From contig NZ_JAFIDC010000001.1 in NCBI RefSeq assembly GCF_017052655.1, forward strand, positions 744,001 to 808,000: DNA of 64,000 nucleotides. Reading direction: 5' to 3'. Position numbers and translations under genes: made by a program. Origin of the DNA: Acholeplasma equirhinis. GTDB taxonomy: Bacteria; Bacillota_I; Bacilli_A; Acholeplasmatales; Acholeplasmataceae. Shown piece by piece: positions 27,601 through 38,600 of this stretch (the stretch's first letter is position 1; each line of letters begins with the position of its first letter). The notes beneath the pieces were generated by a model. That model ran no database searches and was not told the DNA's origin. It saw nothing but the letters and a program-made list of their open reading frames with translations.

Positions 27601-28755
27601 TTTCCAAGTAATTGTAAAAGTAACAATTTCTTCGTTTGCTATCCATTTTGCATATAGTGTTAAATCATTTAATACTGGAATAAAGTTTGTAAAATGCATA
27701 TCATTTGGACCAAAACCAGTATACCAACCAACGAATGTATAACCTTCTCTTGTTGGGATAGGTAGAATAACTGTTTTACCTGATTCAACCTCAATTGCAT
27801 TTATGGAATCACCACCAGCAGAATCAAATGAAATTGTAAATAATTCAACGTCTGTTAATCTGCCATTGACTAAATCTTCAATCCATTCAGCTTCTGTTTT
27901 TGTATATGTTGGATTGTACTCTAAATATAGTTGATAAGCAGATTTTCCGTTTTGACCAACTAAACTTGCAACTTCAATTAAACTTGTCCAAATGGTATCG
28001 CCAACATATTGCCACACAATAAAGCCATTTGAAACTCTAAATGTAACTTCTCGACCATCTGCTCCATTTTGACCAGTTAATGTTGATAATGAAACAAGAT
28101 TTGTCCAACTAGCATCACCAACGTATTGCCATTGAATAAATCCATTTGCTGCTTGGAAAACAACTTCTTTTCCGTTTTCACCATCATTACCATCTTTTCC
28201 AGCAAGTAATTCTAATGAGATCAGGTTAGACCAAGTAGCATCACCTTGATATTGCCATTGGATGAAACCTTCAGCAACTCTTAGTGTTACAGTTTTACCA
28301 TCAATTCCGTCATTACCTTCTGGACCACGAACAGACTCTAACCATTCTTCATATGTTCCACTAAAAGCATTCGCAGTAACAGCTAGTTCATAGATTGCCA
28401 TTAATTGTGTTTTCAATGTCCCATAACCTAAATTTAATGTGAATGTTGTTGTTTTACCTTCATAAGTTACTGTTATTTGATGCGTGCCAATTACAGCCAA
28501 TTTTGCAAGATTTTCTTGTGATAACATTCCTGTTGTCACTGGAATAATTTCAATTTTACCATCCGTATAAATAACTTTAATTTCAATCGATGAAAGATCA
28601 AAGTTTTCGATATCATAAATATCTTCTAAATTAGATGCTTCAACAGTTATTGATGCAACAGTGACTTCTGATGTCACAACGTTACATGCTACTAAAATAA
28701 AAAATGAAGCCAAAACCAAAAAGAGTGCTCCAATTTTTTTCAAACCAATGTTCAT
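24700..28755 (-). CDS. M6-family metalloprotease lipoprotein with repeat modules
   Basis: A 1351-residue surface lipoprotein. Signal peptide with lipobox LVAC (Cys24), then an Ig-like domain (about 35-105). Three collagen-like spacers (GPEGNDGIDGK, GKDGNDGENGK, GQNGADGR) alternate with three copies of a gfIxWQYvGDxxWtnLisL unit, to about residue 265. One InlB/Flg_new repeat ends in TFVGWYTG, and two related ITWKNEDGS...FAGWTP repeats follow. Near residue 1130 is HELGHLMGFPD, a HExxHxxGxxD zinc site of M6 (immune inhibitor A-like) proteases, with IGGFDMMDYNAGDHG downstream. It likely degrades host or environmental proteins while tethered to the membrane. No LPXTG is present, as expected without a wall. 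Confidence 0.88.
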   Translation of the reverse strand: MNIGLKKIGALFLVLASFFILVACNVVTSEVTVASITVEASNLEDIYDIENFDLSSIEIKVIYTDGKIEIIPVTTGMLSQENLAKLAVIGTHQITVTYEGKTTTFTLNLGYGTLKTQLMAIYELAVTANAFSGTYEEWLESVRGPEGNDGIDGKTVTLRVAEGFIQWQYQGDATWSNLISLELLAGKDGNDGENGKEVVFQAANGFIQWQYVGDASWTNLVSLSTLTGQNGADGREVTFRVSNGFIVWQYVGDTIWTSLIEVASLVGQNGKSAYQLYLEYNPTYTKTEAEWIEDLVNGRLTDVELFTISFDSAGGDSINAIEVESGKTVILPIPTREGYTFVGWYTGFGPNDMHFTNFIPVLNDLTLYAKWIANEEIVTFTITWKNEDGSILKSELFEEGLMPVYTGLTPTKVETDTHTYEFAGWTPAISSVIKDQIYTATFNEIPKPIFYTITWKHEDGTILGTDEVIAGELPVYSGLTPTKEETATHTFQFTGWSPEIVAATNNQVYTAQFTSTLKPIVDTYKEELNSIFGFDIASLLPNITTDDYEIFDVSEDGLILVYLDVFNWSEDDALDFIDAIDSMLSFDDSEDAWIVGEFFIYVYADDETYPGDIVYGIAIYKYLEDEEEPGNSVEALYYEFNIQNTTTTVPGSYASTTNLALVFPGSAGKVNVKVSYMANVTSAPSGLTTGMVFAGDVNNVSGSEAMLEIDTLGNIISHFTFEIQARNDFSGRLTNAKVQTWNGSAWVDLAGGNFYAQISTSKTTITINNLNASKFRLLFIGSNTNGNAGQFMIFAVKLYQMTAPVELSWSAMVSDLGNKFSEPTLSSLLPQVEDLSSIVLSTINLTEYKITGAFEYLDHQLRVSDYIQSLIAADYEFDEELSLLKGKTVYTIKLSDDIAYALYIESNGTTLEIRIWKYDPVIELGELQTLSSRQSINEWEIMKFGQSGLPSTGTYEVLVIPVEIKDYQFPANYATNLNLVFNGTAQSTGWESVSSFYYKSSWGQLDLTFNIAPKYVTQQNKLYYQNYQDEADQYVIKEALTALNSTINFADYDSNNDGTIDSVIFIYSVDYDYDTDPWWAWVFSAKYGYAKNTTLDGKKFEYYFWASYAFIEDSLSGKPGLAVNAETYIHELGHLMGFPDLYSYDNDISYGPIGGFDMMDYNAGDHGPANKLLYGWLEPYFISSAGSYQVTLDSYSTDTDQFGNALLIPYNSNDLNDGNAFDEYLLIMFYTPQGLYNGHMNYNYVLSNAAIVIYRIDARLNSSVTFWGDYFVRNNDGTSNFFVEILEVDKNNSIPSSSNSGYIKMSDVLTSGSVDLSSYTWHQGGNINVQIEIAQAFTNSSSQAIINVTVN

Positions 28756-28861
28756 AGGTACCCCCGAAACTTATTACAAGTTACTTAATTATCTTATCAT
28801 AATTTACAAAGTAAATCATTGGTATTTATATAAAAAATTAATCAATTAATTAATAAGAAAA

Positions 28862-28895
28862 GTGAGCACCAATTTTTATATATATTTGTACCCAC
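28862..28895 (-). terminator. Probable terminator of the histidine phosphatase gene
   Basis: On the minus strand GTGGGTAC pairs with GTGCTCAC (two G-U pairs) around an AT loop, followed by TTTTCTT. The T-run is short, hence moderate confidence. Confidence 0.5.
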
Positions 28896-28904
28896 TCGAG
28901 TTAA

Positions 28905-29423
28905 TTATAGTATTACTTCTCTAATGCCACAATGTTCAATCAAATCTTCAAAGTAAGTCAAACTACTCATCACGATACCATGACATACGACAATTATTTT
29001 TTCCAAATCTTTATGTTTTAAAATGGCTTTGGTAACACGTTCTTTCAAAGATTCATAAGTTTCCCAATGATATTTATGATTATTGGTTCTAATACCTTTG
29101 CTTGCGATATAATCTTCATATGCAAGTTGACCGTTATAAATAAACTTATGCGTGATATCAGGCATCCATTCATGTAAGTCATTTTCTACTTCAATTTTGA
29201 TTTCTGTATTTCTTGATATGATTGCAGCAGTTTCAAGAGCTCTTGTATAAGGAGAGGATAAGATGATTGATGCACCTTTTAATCTTGGATCATTACTAAC
29301 TTTTTCTGCTTGTTCTTTTCCACGTTCTGTGAGTTTACCTAACTCCCAACCCATACCAAAATATCCTCGAGCTTCTACCTCATCATATCTTGGTTCACCA
29401 TGTCTAATTAAAATTACTTCCAT
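28905..29423 (-). CDS. Histidine phosphatase (phosphoglycerate mutase-like) family protein
   Basis: The 172-residue protein has the phosphohistidine motif LIRHGEP at residues 5-11, the second-Arg region SSPYTRALETA and the C-terminal catalytic His in IVVCHGIVMSS. This is the broad cofactor-dependent mutase/phosphatase family. The true glycolytic mutase here is gpmI, so this is probably a phosphatase of unknown substrate. tRNA-Thr lies just upstream. Confidence 0.85.
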   Translation of the reverse strand: MEVILIRHGEPRYDEVEARGYFGMGWELGKLTERGKEQAEKVSNDPRLKGASIILSSPYTRALETAAIISRNTEIKIEVENDLHEWMPDITHKFIYNGQLAYEDYIASKGIRTNNHKYHWETYESLKERVTKAILKHKDLEKIIVVCHGIVMSSLTYFEDLIEHCGIREVIL

Positions 29424-29468
29424 AATTGATACCTCCCCATACTCATTATAACAATACCAATAAAAAAA

Positions 29469-29544
<76 letters not shown>

Positions 29545-29616
29545 AACCACTTGTTTTACTAATAATAGAATAGCACTTTTAAAATATTACTGTAATAATT
29601 TTGTGAATTTTTATAC

Positions 29617-30192
29617 TCAAACCACATTAGGAACAATGGTACTCATTGAGCATATCATGTGGCATACCATATCACTTATTGAATCATCATTTTTATACCC
29701 TAAAATAAATTCAATATCATGTTCAAATTTCTGTTTTAGATCATTCAACAATTCTTGAATTGTATGTACAGTACTTTTGGAATGATTTACTACTTTTATA
29801 ATAATACGTTTTGTATTATTTTTAACTTCACGAGAAAGTTCTAAATGATTTAAATTACCTTTATATATAAATGATTTTTTATAAATGATATCATCTAATG
29901 GTTCAAAATCTTGAAAATCCAAGGATAGAAAATCATTATTATCTATCATATTTTCAATATAATCTTCCAAGGAGTCTTTATATTCAATGAATTTACCTTG
30001 TTTAAAAGTGTACTGTTTGATTAGATTAAGAATTCTATCTGAATTACCTATAATCAATCCTGCACCTAAAAAAACTACTGCTGTTAAAAAATATCGACCT
30101 TTATAATGTGTCATTACATCTGTAACAACATCTGGTCCACCAAATTGTTTTATATATTTTGAATATCCTTGATATGCTTTTAAATTACTCAT
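29617..30192 (-). CDS. Hypothetical membrane-associated protein, partner of the MerR-like regulator
   Basis: A 191-residue protein I do not recognise. One hydrophobic segment (about residues 33-49, YFLTAVVFLGAGLIIGN) may span the membrane. The C-terminal 140 residues are charged, with alternating strands (TKRIIIKVVNHSKSTVHTIQELL) suggesting a small alpha/beta domain. The start at 30192 is set by GGAG nine bases upstream and overlaps the preceding gene by eight bases. It probably acts with the MerR-like protein, perhaps as a sensor; that is inference. Confidence 0.65.
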   Translation of the reverse strand: MSNLKAYQGYSKYIKQFGGPDVVTDVMTHYKGRYFLTAVVFLGAGLIIGNSDRILNLIKQYTFKQGKFIEYKDSLEDYIENMIDNNDFLSLDFQDFEPLDDIIYKKSFIYKGNLNHLELSREVKNNTKRIIIKVVNHSKSTVHTIQELLNDLKQKFEHDIEFILGYKNDDSISDMVCHMICSMSTIVPNVV

Positions 30193-31129
30193 CTTCAAAT
30201 TCTCCAATTTTAATTTTGTTTAGTATGTATGTTTCAAAAACTTTACTTAAATACCATTCAAGATTTTTAGACATTTCATCTGCTTCTTTTTTAAACTCAT
30301 CTCTATATAAACTAAATAATTCTTTAATATACTTTTGACTATATCCGATTTGATTTAATAATAAATAAATTTGATTGACTTCAGATTGAATTTCAGTAGA
30401 TATATAACTATAGTGAGTTGAAAACTCAATAATATGATTAAGATGGTTTTGTAGATCTTCCTCTGGATAATCCAAATTAACATAATAGTCATTTAATTTA
30501 TACATTAGATGCTTTTTATCATCATCTGTAATTTCATCGAAATTATAAATAATATTTTCTAAGAGTGATTTTCTAACTTTTGATGATTTAATCATTTTTG
30601 TTAATTTTTTATCAAAATAGCCAAAATCTAATGCATTACTAAAGTCTTTTATTAATTTGGGAAAATTGAATACGTCATTCAAATTTTTTTCATCAAGAGC
30701 ATTTGAAAAAATATCTTCAAAACTATCAAATTGATCAATTAATTTACTTGTAATTTCTGTATAAATTTTAGAAACATCCTCCAAAGAGGTTTCTTTTACG
30801 ATATTTTTCATAACGATAGGACGAGCTTCAACATAGAGTTTAACAACATTAATATTTTCTTGAAGCATATTAAGCATATTGTTAAGTTCTATCTTCTTTT
30901 CAACATCTGGTAGTTTTCTTAATTTCTCAATTTCATTTTTTGTTTTACCCACACTGATGCATATTTTTATAAACCATAATTCTTCTAACTCTTGATCATT
31001 AAATTTCCATTGTGGTCCACCACCACCTTTTTTAGTAATACTTCCATTGTTTTTTTCTGGAAAATACCCTTGAATTGTAGTTCTTGGTAACTTTGTGATT
31101 TTTACAACATCACTCATTTTATACTCCAT
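30185..31129 (-). CDS. MerR-like DNA-binding regulator
   Basis: A 314-residue protein. Residues 5-70 resemble a MerR-type winged helix: MSDVVKITKLPRTTIQGYFPEK, a Gly-rich wing (KKGGGGPQWKF), then FNDQELEELWFIKICISVGKTKNEI. The remaining 240 residues are helical and acidic with no known effector domain. A 16-base perfect inverted repeat sits in the promoter spacer upstream, the usual MerR operator position, so autoregulation is likely. The start at 31129 follows GAGGTGG by five bases. Confidence 0.65.
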   Translation of the reverse strand: MEYKMSDVVKITKLPRTTIQGYFPEKNNGSITKKGGGGPQWKFNDQELEELWFIKICISVGKTKNEIEKLRKLPDVEKKIELNNMLNMLQENINVVKLYVEARPIVMKNIVKETSLEDVSKIYTEITSKLIDQFDSFEDIFSNALDEKNLNDVFNFPKLIKDFSNALDFGYFDKKLTKMIKSSKVRKSLLENIIYNFDEITDDDKKHLMYKLNDYYVNLDYPEEDLQNHLNHIIEFSTHYSYISTEIQSEVNQIYLLLNQIGYSQKYIKELFSLYRDEFKKEADEMSKNLEWYLSKVFETYILNKIKIGEFEDE

Positions 31130-31149
31130 AATATCCACCTCACAATATC

Positions 31150-31178
31150 ATTTTATATTGCCGAGTTCGGCAAGTAAA
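31150..31178 (-). promoter_or_regulatory. Promoter with palindromic operator in front of the MerR-like gene
   Basis: On the minus strand TTTACT (31173-31178) and TAAAAT (31150-31155) are 17 bases apart. The spacer region holds the perfect inverted repeat TTGCCGA-AC-TCGGCAA (31158-31173), strikingly GC-rich for its surroundings. This is the expected binding site of the regulator encoded 29 bases downstream. Confidence 0.65.
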
Positions 31179-31239
31179 TAATAATTTTTATTTTTACCAT
31201 AAAAAAACTAACCCTTCAAAAAGTTACTTTTACATTATG

Positions 31240-32031
31240 CTACATATTTGAAATTAATAGGAGTAGTTGAGGTAAATATTCTTTTCTTGCTCTATGATAC
31301 TTTAATTCTTCAGCTACGCTTCTTCCTACTAAAGGAATACCACTTGCAGAATTATCTGATACAACGAGTAATGCAATACTATCAACTTCAATTAAGTCCG
31401 CCATAAGGTAAAAGACAGCTGTTTCCATTTCAATTAAATCCGTACCAAATGATTTAATTTCATCCAAATGAATATATTCTAAAGCAACTGAATCAGTCGA
31501 GAATACAGATTTTAAATTAATAGTAATATTTTGTTCATTAGCTTTTGCTATGACTTCATTAATAAAATCTTTCTTTGGTTCTACTTTTTCAAATGGTACA
31601 AAGTCTTTAATTGAATCCTTTAAATAGGTATGTGTATAGCCACCTGCAATTGAATAACTTGGTGTACAAATATCACCTAATTCTATTTCTGGTTTAAGTG
31701 CACCAACTGCACCTACAAAGACCATCTTTTTAAATTTAAGTTCCGCACATAGTGCTACGTGATCAATTAAGTTACTTGCTGATGATGAAACTTTAATCCA
31801 TGCAATTTTCTTTTCTTCACTCTCCAACAGATATCCTGTTAAATATGAAGATTCTTTAAGTGTTGTAACCTTAAATATTTTGTCAAATTCTAATCTAAGT
31901 GGTGAATATGTTGGTGCAACAACTAACACATCATATTCAACATTTGGATCGAGTCCAAATGCTAGTTGTGCCATATTTTGGCTATTATATTTATGAAATG
32001 CTTCAAGTATTTTATGCATTCTTTCTTTCAT
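31240..32031 (-). CDS. Nucleoside phosphorylase family protein
   Basis: A 263-residue PNP/UDP-phosphorylase-fold protein. It shows the phosphate-binding glycine segment VFVGAVGALKPEIELGDI, the family segment LIEMETAVFYLMAD with its nucleoside-binding Met-Glu, and the catalytic-region VVSDNSASG. It likely splits purine or pyrimidine nucleosides for salvage. Length and sequence do not decide between purine nucleoside phosphorylase and uridine phosphorylase. AGAGG precedes the ATG. Confidence 0.82.
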   Translation of the reverse strand: MKERMHKILEAFHKYNSQNMAQLAFGLDPNVEYDVLVVAPTYSPLRLEFDKIFKVTTLKESSYLTGYLLESEEKKIAWIKVSSSASNLIDHVALCAELKFKKMVFVGAVGALKPEIELGDICTPSYSIAGGYTHTYLKDSIKDFVPFEKVEPKKDFINEVIAKANEQNITINLKSVFSTDSVALEYIHLDEIKSFGTDLIEMETAVFYLMADLIEVDSIALLVVSDNSASGIPLVGRSVAEELKYHRARKEYLPQLLLLISNM

Positions 32032-32142
32032 GCTGTCTAACCTCTTTGAATTTTGCTAATCTCATTATACCACTCTAACTTTATCAAGTTTATTTAAAAA
32101 TAAGAGAACACCACCATTTTTTGACTGTGTTTTATTTAAAGT

Positions 32143-32523
32143 TTATTCTATAAAGAATACAACAACCATGGTTGTCCCATCATCGTCTTCTGTTTGGGCA
32201 TGCCAGGACATTCTATAGGGAATAGAATTCGTCATATAGGAAACGACATTTGCAATTCTTTCCATAAAATATTTTGATATATCTAGATATGACTCAACTG
32301 CAATTAATACTTTACTCGTATTATCAATTAATGATTGATCGATAATTTCTTTTTTAATTTCTTCTAACTCATCTAAATCTCTAAATACAAATACTGCAAC
32401 ACAATGAATCATATTCAGTGAACCAAAATCAGCTTCTGCTACCCCCATCATAGCAGGTTTACTTGCTATAGCAATTAATTGATATATTTGCTCTGCATCT
32501 GTAATGATATTTAATTTATTCAT
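32143..32523 (-). CDS. Small protein resembling a stand-alone FtsZ C-terminal domain
   Basis: A 126-residue protein. Its order of motifs looks like the FtsZ C-terminal (T7/activation) domain. KPAMMGVAEADFGS recalls AMMGTGEASG of FtsZ. KVLIAVESYLDISKYFMERIANVVSYM recalls the VLVNITGG...NEAASII segment, and the C-terminal TTMVVVFFIE recalls RVTVIATG. The GTP-binding domain is absent. I judge this by eye only. ATG at 32523 is preferred over an in-frame TTG at 32538; neither has a clear ribosome site. Confidence 0.5.
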   Translation of the reverse strand: MNKLNIITDAEQIYQLIAIASKPAMMGVAEADFGSLNMIHCVAVFVFRDLDELEEIKKEIIDQSLIDNTSKVLIAVESYLDISKYFMERIANVVSYMTNSIPYRMSWHAQTEDDDGTTMVVVFFIE

Positions 32524-32667
32524 ATGTTCATTATTCAACTATAGTTAATATCATTTTATTCTTTTAATTGAATGTCTCCTACTTCCTTTTATACTTACAA
32601 TTATTATATCAGTAAAAGAATTGTAAATTTGAAGTCAATAATTCTTGTTCCGCTGTTAAAGTAAAAA

Positions 32668-32689
32668 GAACCCATCGAAAGATGGGTTC
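32668..32689 (-). terminator. Intrinsic terminator of the giant LRR gene
   Basis: GAACCCATC-TTTC-GATGGGTTC followed by TTTTT on the minus strand, just after the stop codon. Confidence 0.9.
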
Positions 32690-32696
32690 AATTTGA

Positions 32697-35600
32697 TTAT
32701 TCAAGTGGTGATATAACGATGTTTGTTGATCCATCAAATACAGTTTCACCATATGTATTAGGTACTAATTGAAGTGAACCAGTTGTATTCGTCATATTTG
32801 CAAATGCAAATTCACCTAAAGTTAAAGTTGAATACATATCAACATCTGTTAAATCAATTGTGATTGATGCAACTTTATTTGAACCAAAGAATGCATATTC
32901 ACCTACAGATTGTAACTTGTTAAATACTAAAGTAGATGTTAATGCAGTCATGTTTCTAAATGCGGAATTACCAATAATTTCAACATTTTGTAAACCGGAA
33001 ACTGAAATAACTTGTGTATTTTCAAACGCACTATTACCAATTTCTTTAATGTTTGCACCAATAGTCACATATCTTAAAGCTGTTGCTGATTTAAATGCTG
33101 AGTTGTTAATGCGAATAACTGGCATATCATAAATTGTATCTAAGATTGTAATTGTAGTTGGAGAACCATCATAACCTGCTACAAACCAGTATGAATTATC
33201 TGCTGGAAGTTGATAAGCAACATTTCCAGTTAAATAATATCTAGGACTAAATACAAGTCCATTTGAATCACTCTTAGCAAATGTTGTATAGGTGTTATTT
33301 TTTAAGAACAATCTACTTCTAACAGCTGGCATATTACCAAACCCAACGTTTTCAATATAGAGTGTGTCGTACATTGCTGTTGTTTCTAAATTAATTGCAA
33401 TATTTGTAACTGATGTTGCATATTGGAATGCGTATTCTTTTACACGTTGAAGTTTGTTAAAAATTAGATCTGATGTTAATGCTGTTGCATTGTTAAATGC
33501 ATATTTACCAACAGTAACAACTTGTTCAAAACCATTAAATGTCACGATTGGTGAGAAATAGAATGCATAGTCACCAATTTCAGCTACATTTGCACCATTT
33601 GTTACTGTAACTAAAGTTGGATTTTTTCTAAATGCATATGCAGCAATTGATGTCACCTTTAATCCTTCAATTTCATCGAGGATTTCGATTTCTGTTAAAC
33701 CAGTATATGCACCAACAACGGTATATTCAGATCCATTTAATTGATAATATACACCATCAATTAATAAATCGTATACAAACCAGTTAAGGTTAGTACTTGT
33801 ATTATTGGTTCCTATTGTTGTTTGACGTGTGAAGTATAGAGAACCATAAGTGTTTGACATTAAAGCGAATGCATAATTTCCAATGACTAAATTATCTAGC
33901 ATTTCTTCTGTTTCTAAATTAATCACTAATGAAGTAATCGCATAAGAATTATAGAATGCATAGTTTCCAATAGTTTGTACTTTATTTAGGACAACAGGTG
34001 AAGTCAGTGTGGTAATATTACGTAATGCACCTTCTTCAAATGTAACGACATTTTCTAATCCTGTAAATGTAACGATTTTACTATCACGGAATGCTTCAAA
34101 ACCAATAGTCTTAATATTAGATCCTAAGTTTAATGTCTTAATTGTTGTATCACTCTTAAATACGTTTGCTGCAATTGTTGTTACAGGATAGTTATAAAGC
34201 GTTTCAGGTATTGTAACAGTAACTAGTCCACTTTGTTTAGCTGAAACAGTAAATTCTTCTGTCGAAGCATTAAATGTATAAGTTAACCCATCAATTAAAT
34301 ATCTATTTATGAGTTGAATATTTGGACTGCTATTAAATGATGTTGAAACATATGATGCAGTGACAAGTCTTAATGTACCTGTTGCAGTCATACCACTAAA
34401 TGCATATGTTGCAATAGAAAGGGTTTGATACATACTTTCATGTGTTAGTTCGAATGCGATTGATTGTACTTTATTTGCACCTTCAAAAGCTCTTGTTTCA
34501 ATAAGTTGTAGTTTGTTAAAGACAAGTGGTGTCTCTAAACTTGTTGCATTTAAAAATGCAGATGCTTTAATTGTTGACACATTTTCTAAACCGAATACAT
34601 TCTTAACACTACTTAATTCGAATGCATTAGCAGAAATTGTTTGCATATTTGAACCAAGTACAACAGTTTCAATTGTCTTGTTTAATCTAAATGCGTTGGT
34701 TGATACGCTTGTTACTGGTAAGTCATTAACTAAACTTTGGATTTCAACTGCAGTTGCAGCATGATGTGCACCTAAAACAATATATGCTGTTTCTTCTGCA
34801 TTTAATTGATAGTATACATTATCAATATGCTCATCAAAAACATAAATGTTAAAGTTGAGACCACCATTATTTAGTCCTAATTGAGTATTTCTATTTACAT
34901 AGAATTTACCATACATATTGCCAATATTTGCAAGTGCATTATCACCAATAGCTAAAGTATCTAAGTTTGAATCATCTCCAAGATTTAATACCATAGATAT
35001 TATTTGATTTGAACCATTAAATGCATTGTTCCCTAACATTTGGAGTTCGTTAAATACGATCTCTGATGTTAATGATGTAATATTTCGGAATGCATTTTCT
35101 TTAATTGTTACGACATTTTCTAGTCCAGTAATGGATACTAATTTACTACTTTCGAATGCTGATACACCGATTGTAGTGATATTTTCTCCAAGCGCTACAG
35201 CGGTAACGCTTGGATTTAGTTTGAATGCATAATCTTTAATTTCTGTAACCGTTAAACCATTGATTTCAGCAGGGATATTAACCGTTGTTGTACCTCTTAG
35301 TGCACCAGATACCAAGTATGTTGTTTCGTCCTCATTTAAAGTGTATACAACACCGTCAATGACTTCATCATATCTGAAGATATGTAAGTTTGGATTTTCA
35401 TTTCCTTCTCCAACAATGGTATCTCTAGTTACATAAATATCTCCGTATGTTGTTGGTAAATTACCAAATGAGTTTTCACCAATAATCAAAGTATCTAGCA
35501 TTTCTTCTGATTCAAGTTCTAATGTAATTGATGGAATTGCAGTTGAACCATAGAATGCATAATTTCCAATCATTTGAATCTTATTAAATGTAATTGATGA

Positions 35601-38600
35601 TGTAAGTGTTGTAATGTTTCTAAATGCATTTAAACCAATGACTTCAACATAATTTAAACCAACAAATGTTGTAATCTTAGTATTTTCAAATGCACCATCA
35701 CCAATTTTATTCATGTTATCTCCAACTGTAACTGTTCTTAGAACTGTATTATTACGTACAGCATTTGTTTGAATTGAGGTTACTGGTAATGAATAAACTG
35801 TATTTGATATAGTTATTGAACTTGAAGAACCTGAATAACTTGTAAAGATCCATTCAGTATTTGAAGGATTGATTGCATAATTCATACTGCCTGAACTGTA
35901 AGTTCTTCCTCTAACAGTGAAACCTGAGGAACTTGTAAATGAAGTAGATTGATAAGAACTACTATGTAGATATAAATTAGCTTTTGTAGTTGAAGGAATA
36001 TTAGCAAACGCGTATGCATAAATAGTAATCGCATTATAAGCTGCTTCAGTTTCTAAATTAATCTCAATTGACGGTATCTTTTCTGTATATTGGAAAGCTG
36101 CTTGGCCAACTGTGATTGCTTTTGTTAATACAACTGGACTTGATAATTGTTTTGCAGAATAGAACGCTTGTAACCCAAAGGATTGAATTTGTTCGAATCC
36201 ATTAAATGTTTCGATACTTGAGTTTTCGAAGGCACGTTCGTTAATAACTAAAATATTTGCACCAACTGTTACAGTTCTAATCATTTGATTGTATCTAAAT
36301 CCGTTTGGTCCAATTGCAGTGACTGGTATGCCATTGACCTCATCTTCAATAATTACTTCTGATGTTCCATATGTAGAACCAATTGCTCTGTATATTCCAT
36401 TAAATAATTCATAATATACATCATTAACAAGTTCATCATAATAGAACCAGTTTAAGTTAGTGCTTGTATTTGATGAACCAACTGTTGATCCTCTTAAGAC
36501 ATAATAATTACCTTTTGCATTACCCATATTTGAGAATGCATATTGTCCGATATTAACTAAATCTTCTGTTTCAATTGCAACCTTAGTTACTCTTGTTGCA
36601 TAACTAAACGCAGATTGTCCGATTGTCTTAACTTTTCTTAAAACAATATCAGATGTTAATGATCCAGTACCACTAAATGCTAGATTTCCAATTGTTTCAA
36701 CGTCTTCTAAACCTGTAATTGTAACAATCTTACTTGATTCGAATGCACTTGCACCGATTGTAACGATATTCGCACCTAAAGTTACATTTAAGACTGTTGC
36801 ATCTGATTTGAATGCATTTGCTCCAATTGTTGTAACTGGATGATCATAAAGTGTATCTGGAATGACTACATTCACTAATCCTGCTATTCTACTAGATACT
36901 GTAAATTCTTCTGTTAAGAAATTATATGTGTATGCTAAACCATCGACTAAGTATCTATTTGTTACTGTAATATTAGGACTATTTTCGAATGATGTTGCTT
37001 GATAAGAAGCCGGTAAGATGTTTAATGTAGCTACAGCATTCATCCCCTTAAATGCAGTTGCACCGATTCTTAAATCACTGTACATTCTTTCATTTTCTAA
37101 TTCGATTTCAATACTTGGTACTGAAGTTGCATTTTCAAATGCACTCACTCCAAGTGTTTGGATCTTATTAAAGACGAGTGGTGTTGTTAATTGATTTGCA
37201 TTTTTAAATGCATTTTGATTAATTGTGATAAGTTGTTCAAACCCATTAAATGATTCAATAGCTGATAATTCAAATGCAGAATCACCAATTAGAGTCACAT
37301 TTTGACCAAGCGTTAATGATTTAAGTGTTGGATTCATTCTAAATGCTTTAGCTGCAATTTGAGTTACAGGTAAATCATTAATTGTATCTACAATCGTTCC
37401 TTCGACTAAATCATATTTAGCACCAACAACATAATATTCTGAACCATTTAATTGATAGAAAACATCATCAACGATTTCATCAAAAATGAACCAGTTAATG
37501 TTTGTAGAAGTGTTATTTGCACCTAAAACAGTGCTTCTTGAAATATAGAATGCACCATAAGTATTCCCCATACTATTAAATGCATATTCACCAATTGTTA
37601 ATGTATCAAGCATTTCAGAGTTTTCTAAGTCAAAGGTGATCGATGGAATCTTATTAGATGAATTAAATGCATATCTACCAATAGACTGTACTTTTTTAAA
37701 GACAATTTCTTGTTGAAGATTTGTTAAACCTCTAAATGCATCATTACCAATTGTTACAAGATTTTCAAAAATATCTATAGAAGTTAAAGCTGTTAAGTTT
37801 TGGAATGCACCATTACCAACATTTTCAACATTTGTAAATCCTGATACTGTCTTTAATGCAGTTGCACCTTGGAATGCTAAATTGCCAACAGATAGGATGT
37901 TTTCAGTACCTATGACAGTTGTTAAAGCTGATGCACCTTGGAAACCATTGACCGGTACTGCAGTTATATTCGCACCAATTGTAACAGTCTGCATGAATTT
38001 ATGATTTTGGAATGCAGCATCTTCAATCTTAGTCACTAAAACGCCATCAATATTATCTTTAATAACGACATTTTGAATTCTATTTGCACCAAGTACTGTA
38101 TAAGTATCTGTTTCAGATTCATATTTATAAGCAACACCATCAATAATTAAATCTGCAACAATGAATTTTACCTTAGTTTCACTACCGTTATTTGCTTTAG
38201 CATGTACACTTGTGTTTTGTGTAACAAATATCTTAGAATTATTTGCACTAGATAAATTACCGAATGCATCACTATCAATAACTAAAGTATCATAAAGTTC
38301 TTGTGTTGGTAAGTTAATACCTACTTCAGGAATAGACGCAGCACGGTTAAATGCTTCAAAGCCTAAAAATTGAATATTATTCAACTGAATTGCATGATTA
38401 ATTTTTGATTCTTTAAATGCACCAGATTCGATAATTTCAACATTTTCAAGACCATTAATTCTTGTTGTATTTGTACCTAAGAAAGCTCCCCAACCAATTT
38501 CTCTCATGCTTTCATTAAGGTTAACTGTTGTTGAACTTGTAATTTTTCCTCTAAATACTTCAGAATCAATTTTAACGACTGGCATATCTAAAATGATTTC

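Noticed and set aside
24700-28755. Prophage or transposon origin of the accessory stretch
   Set aside because: No integrase, transposase, terminal repeats or phage structural genes were seen in 20.9-32.6 kb.
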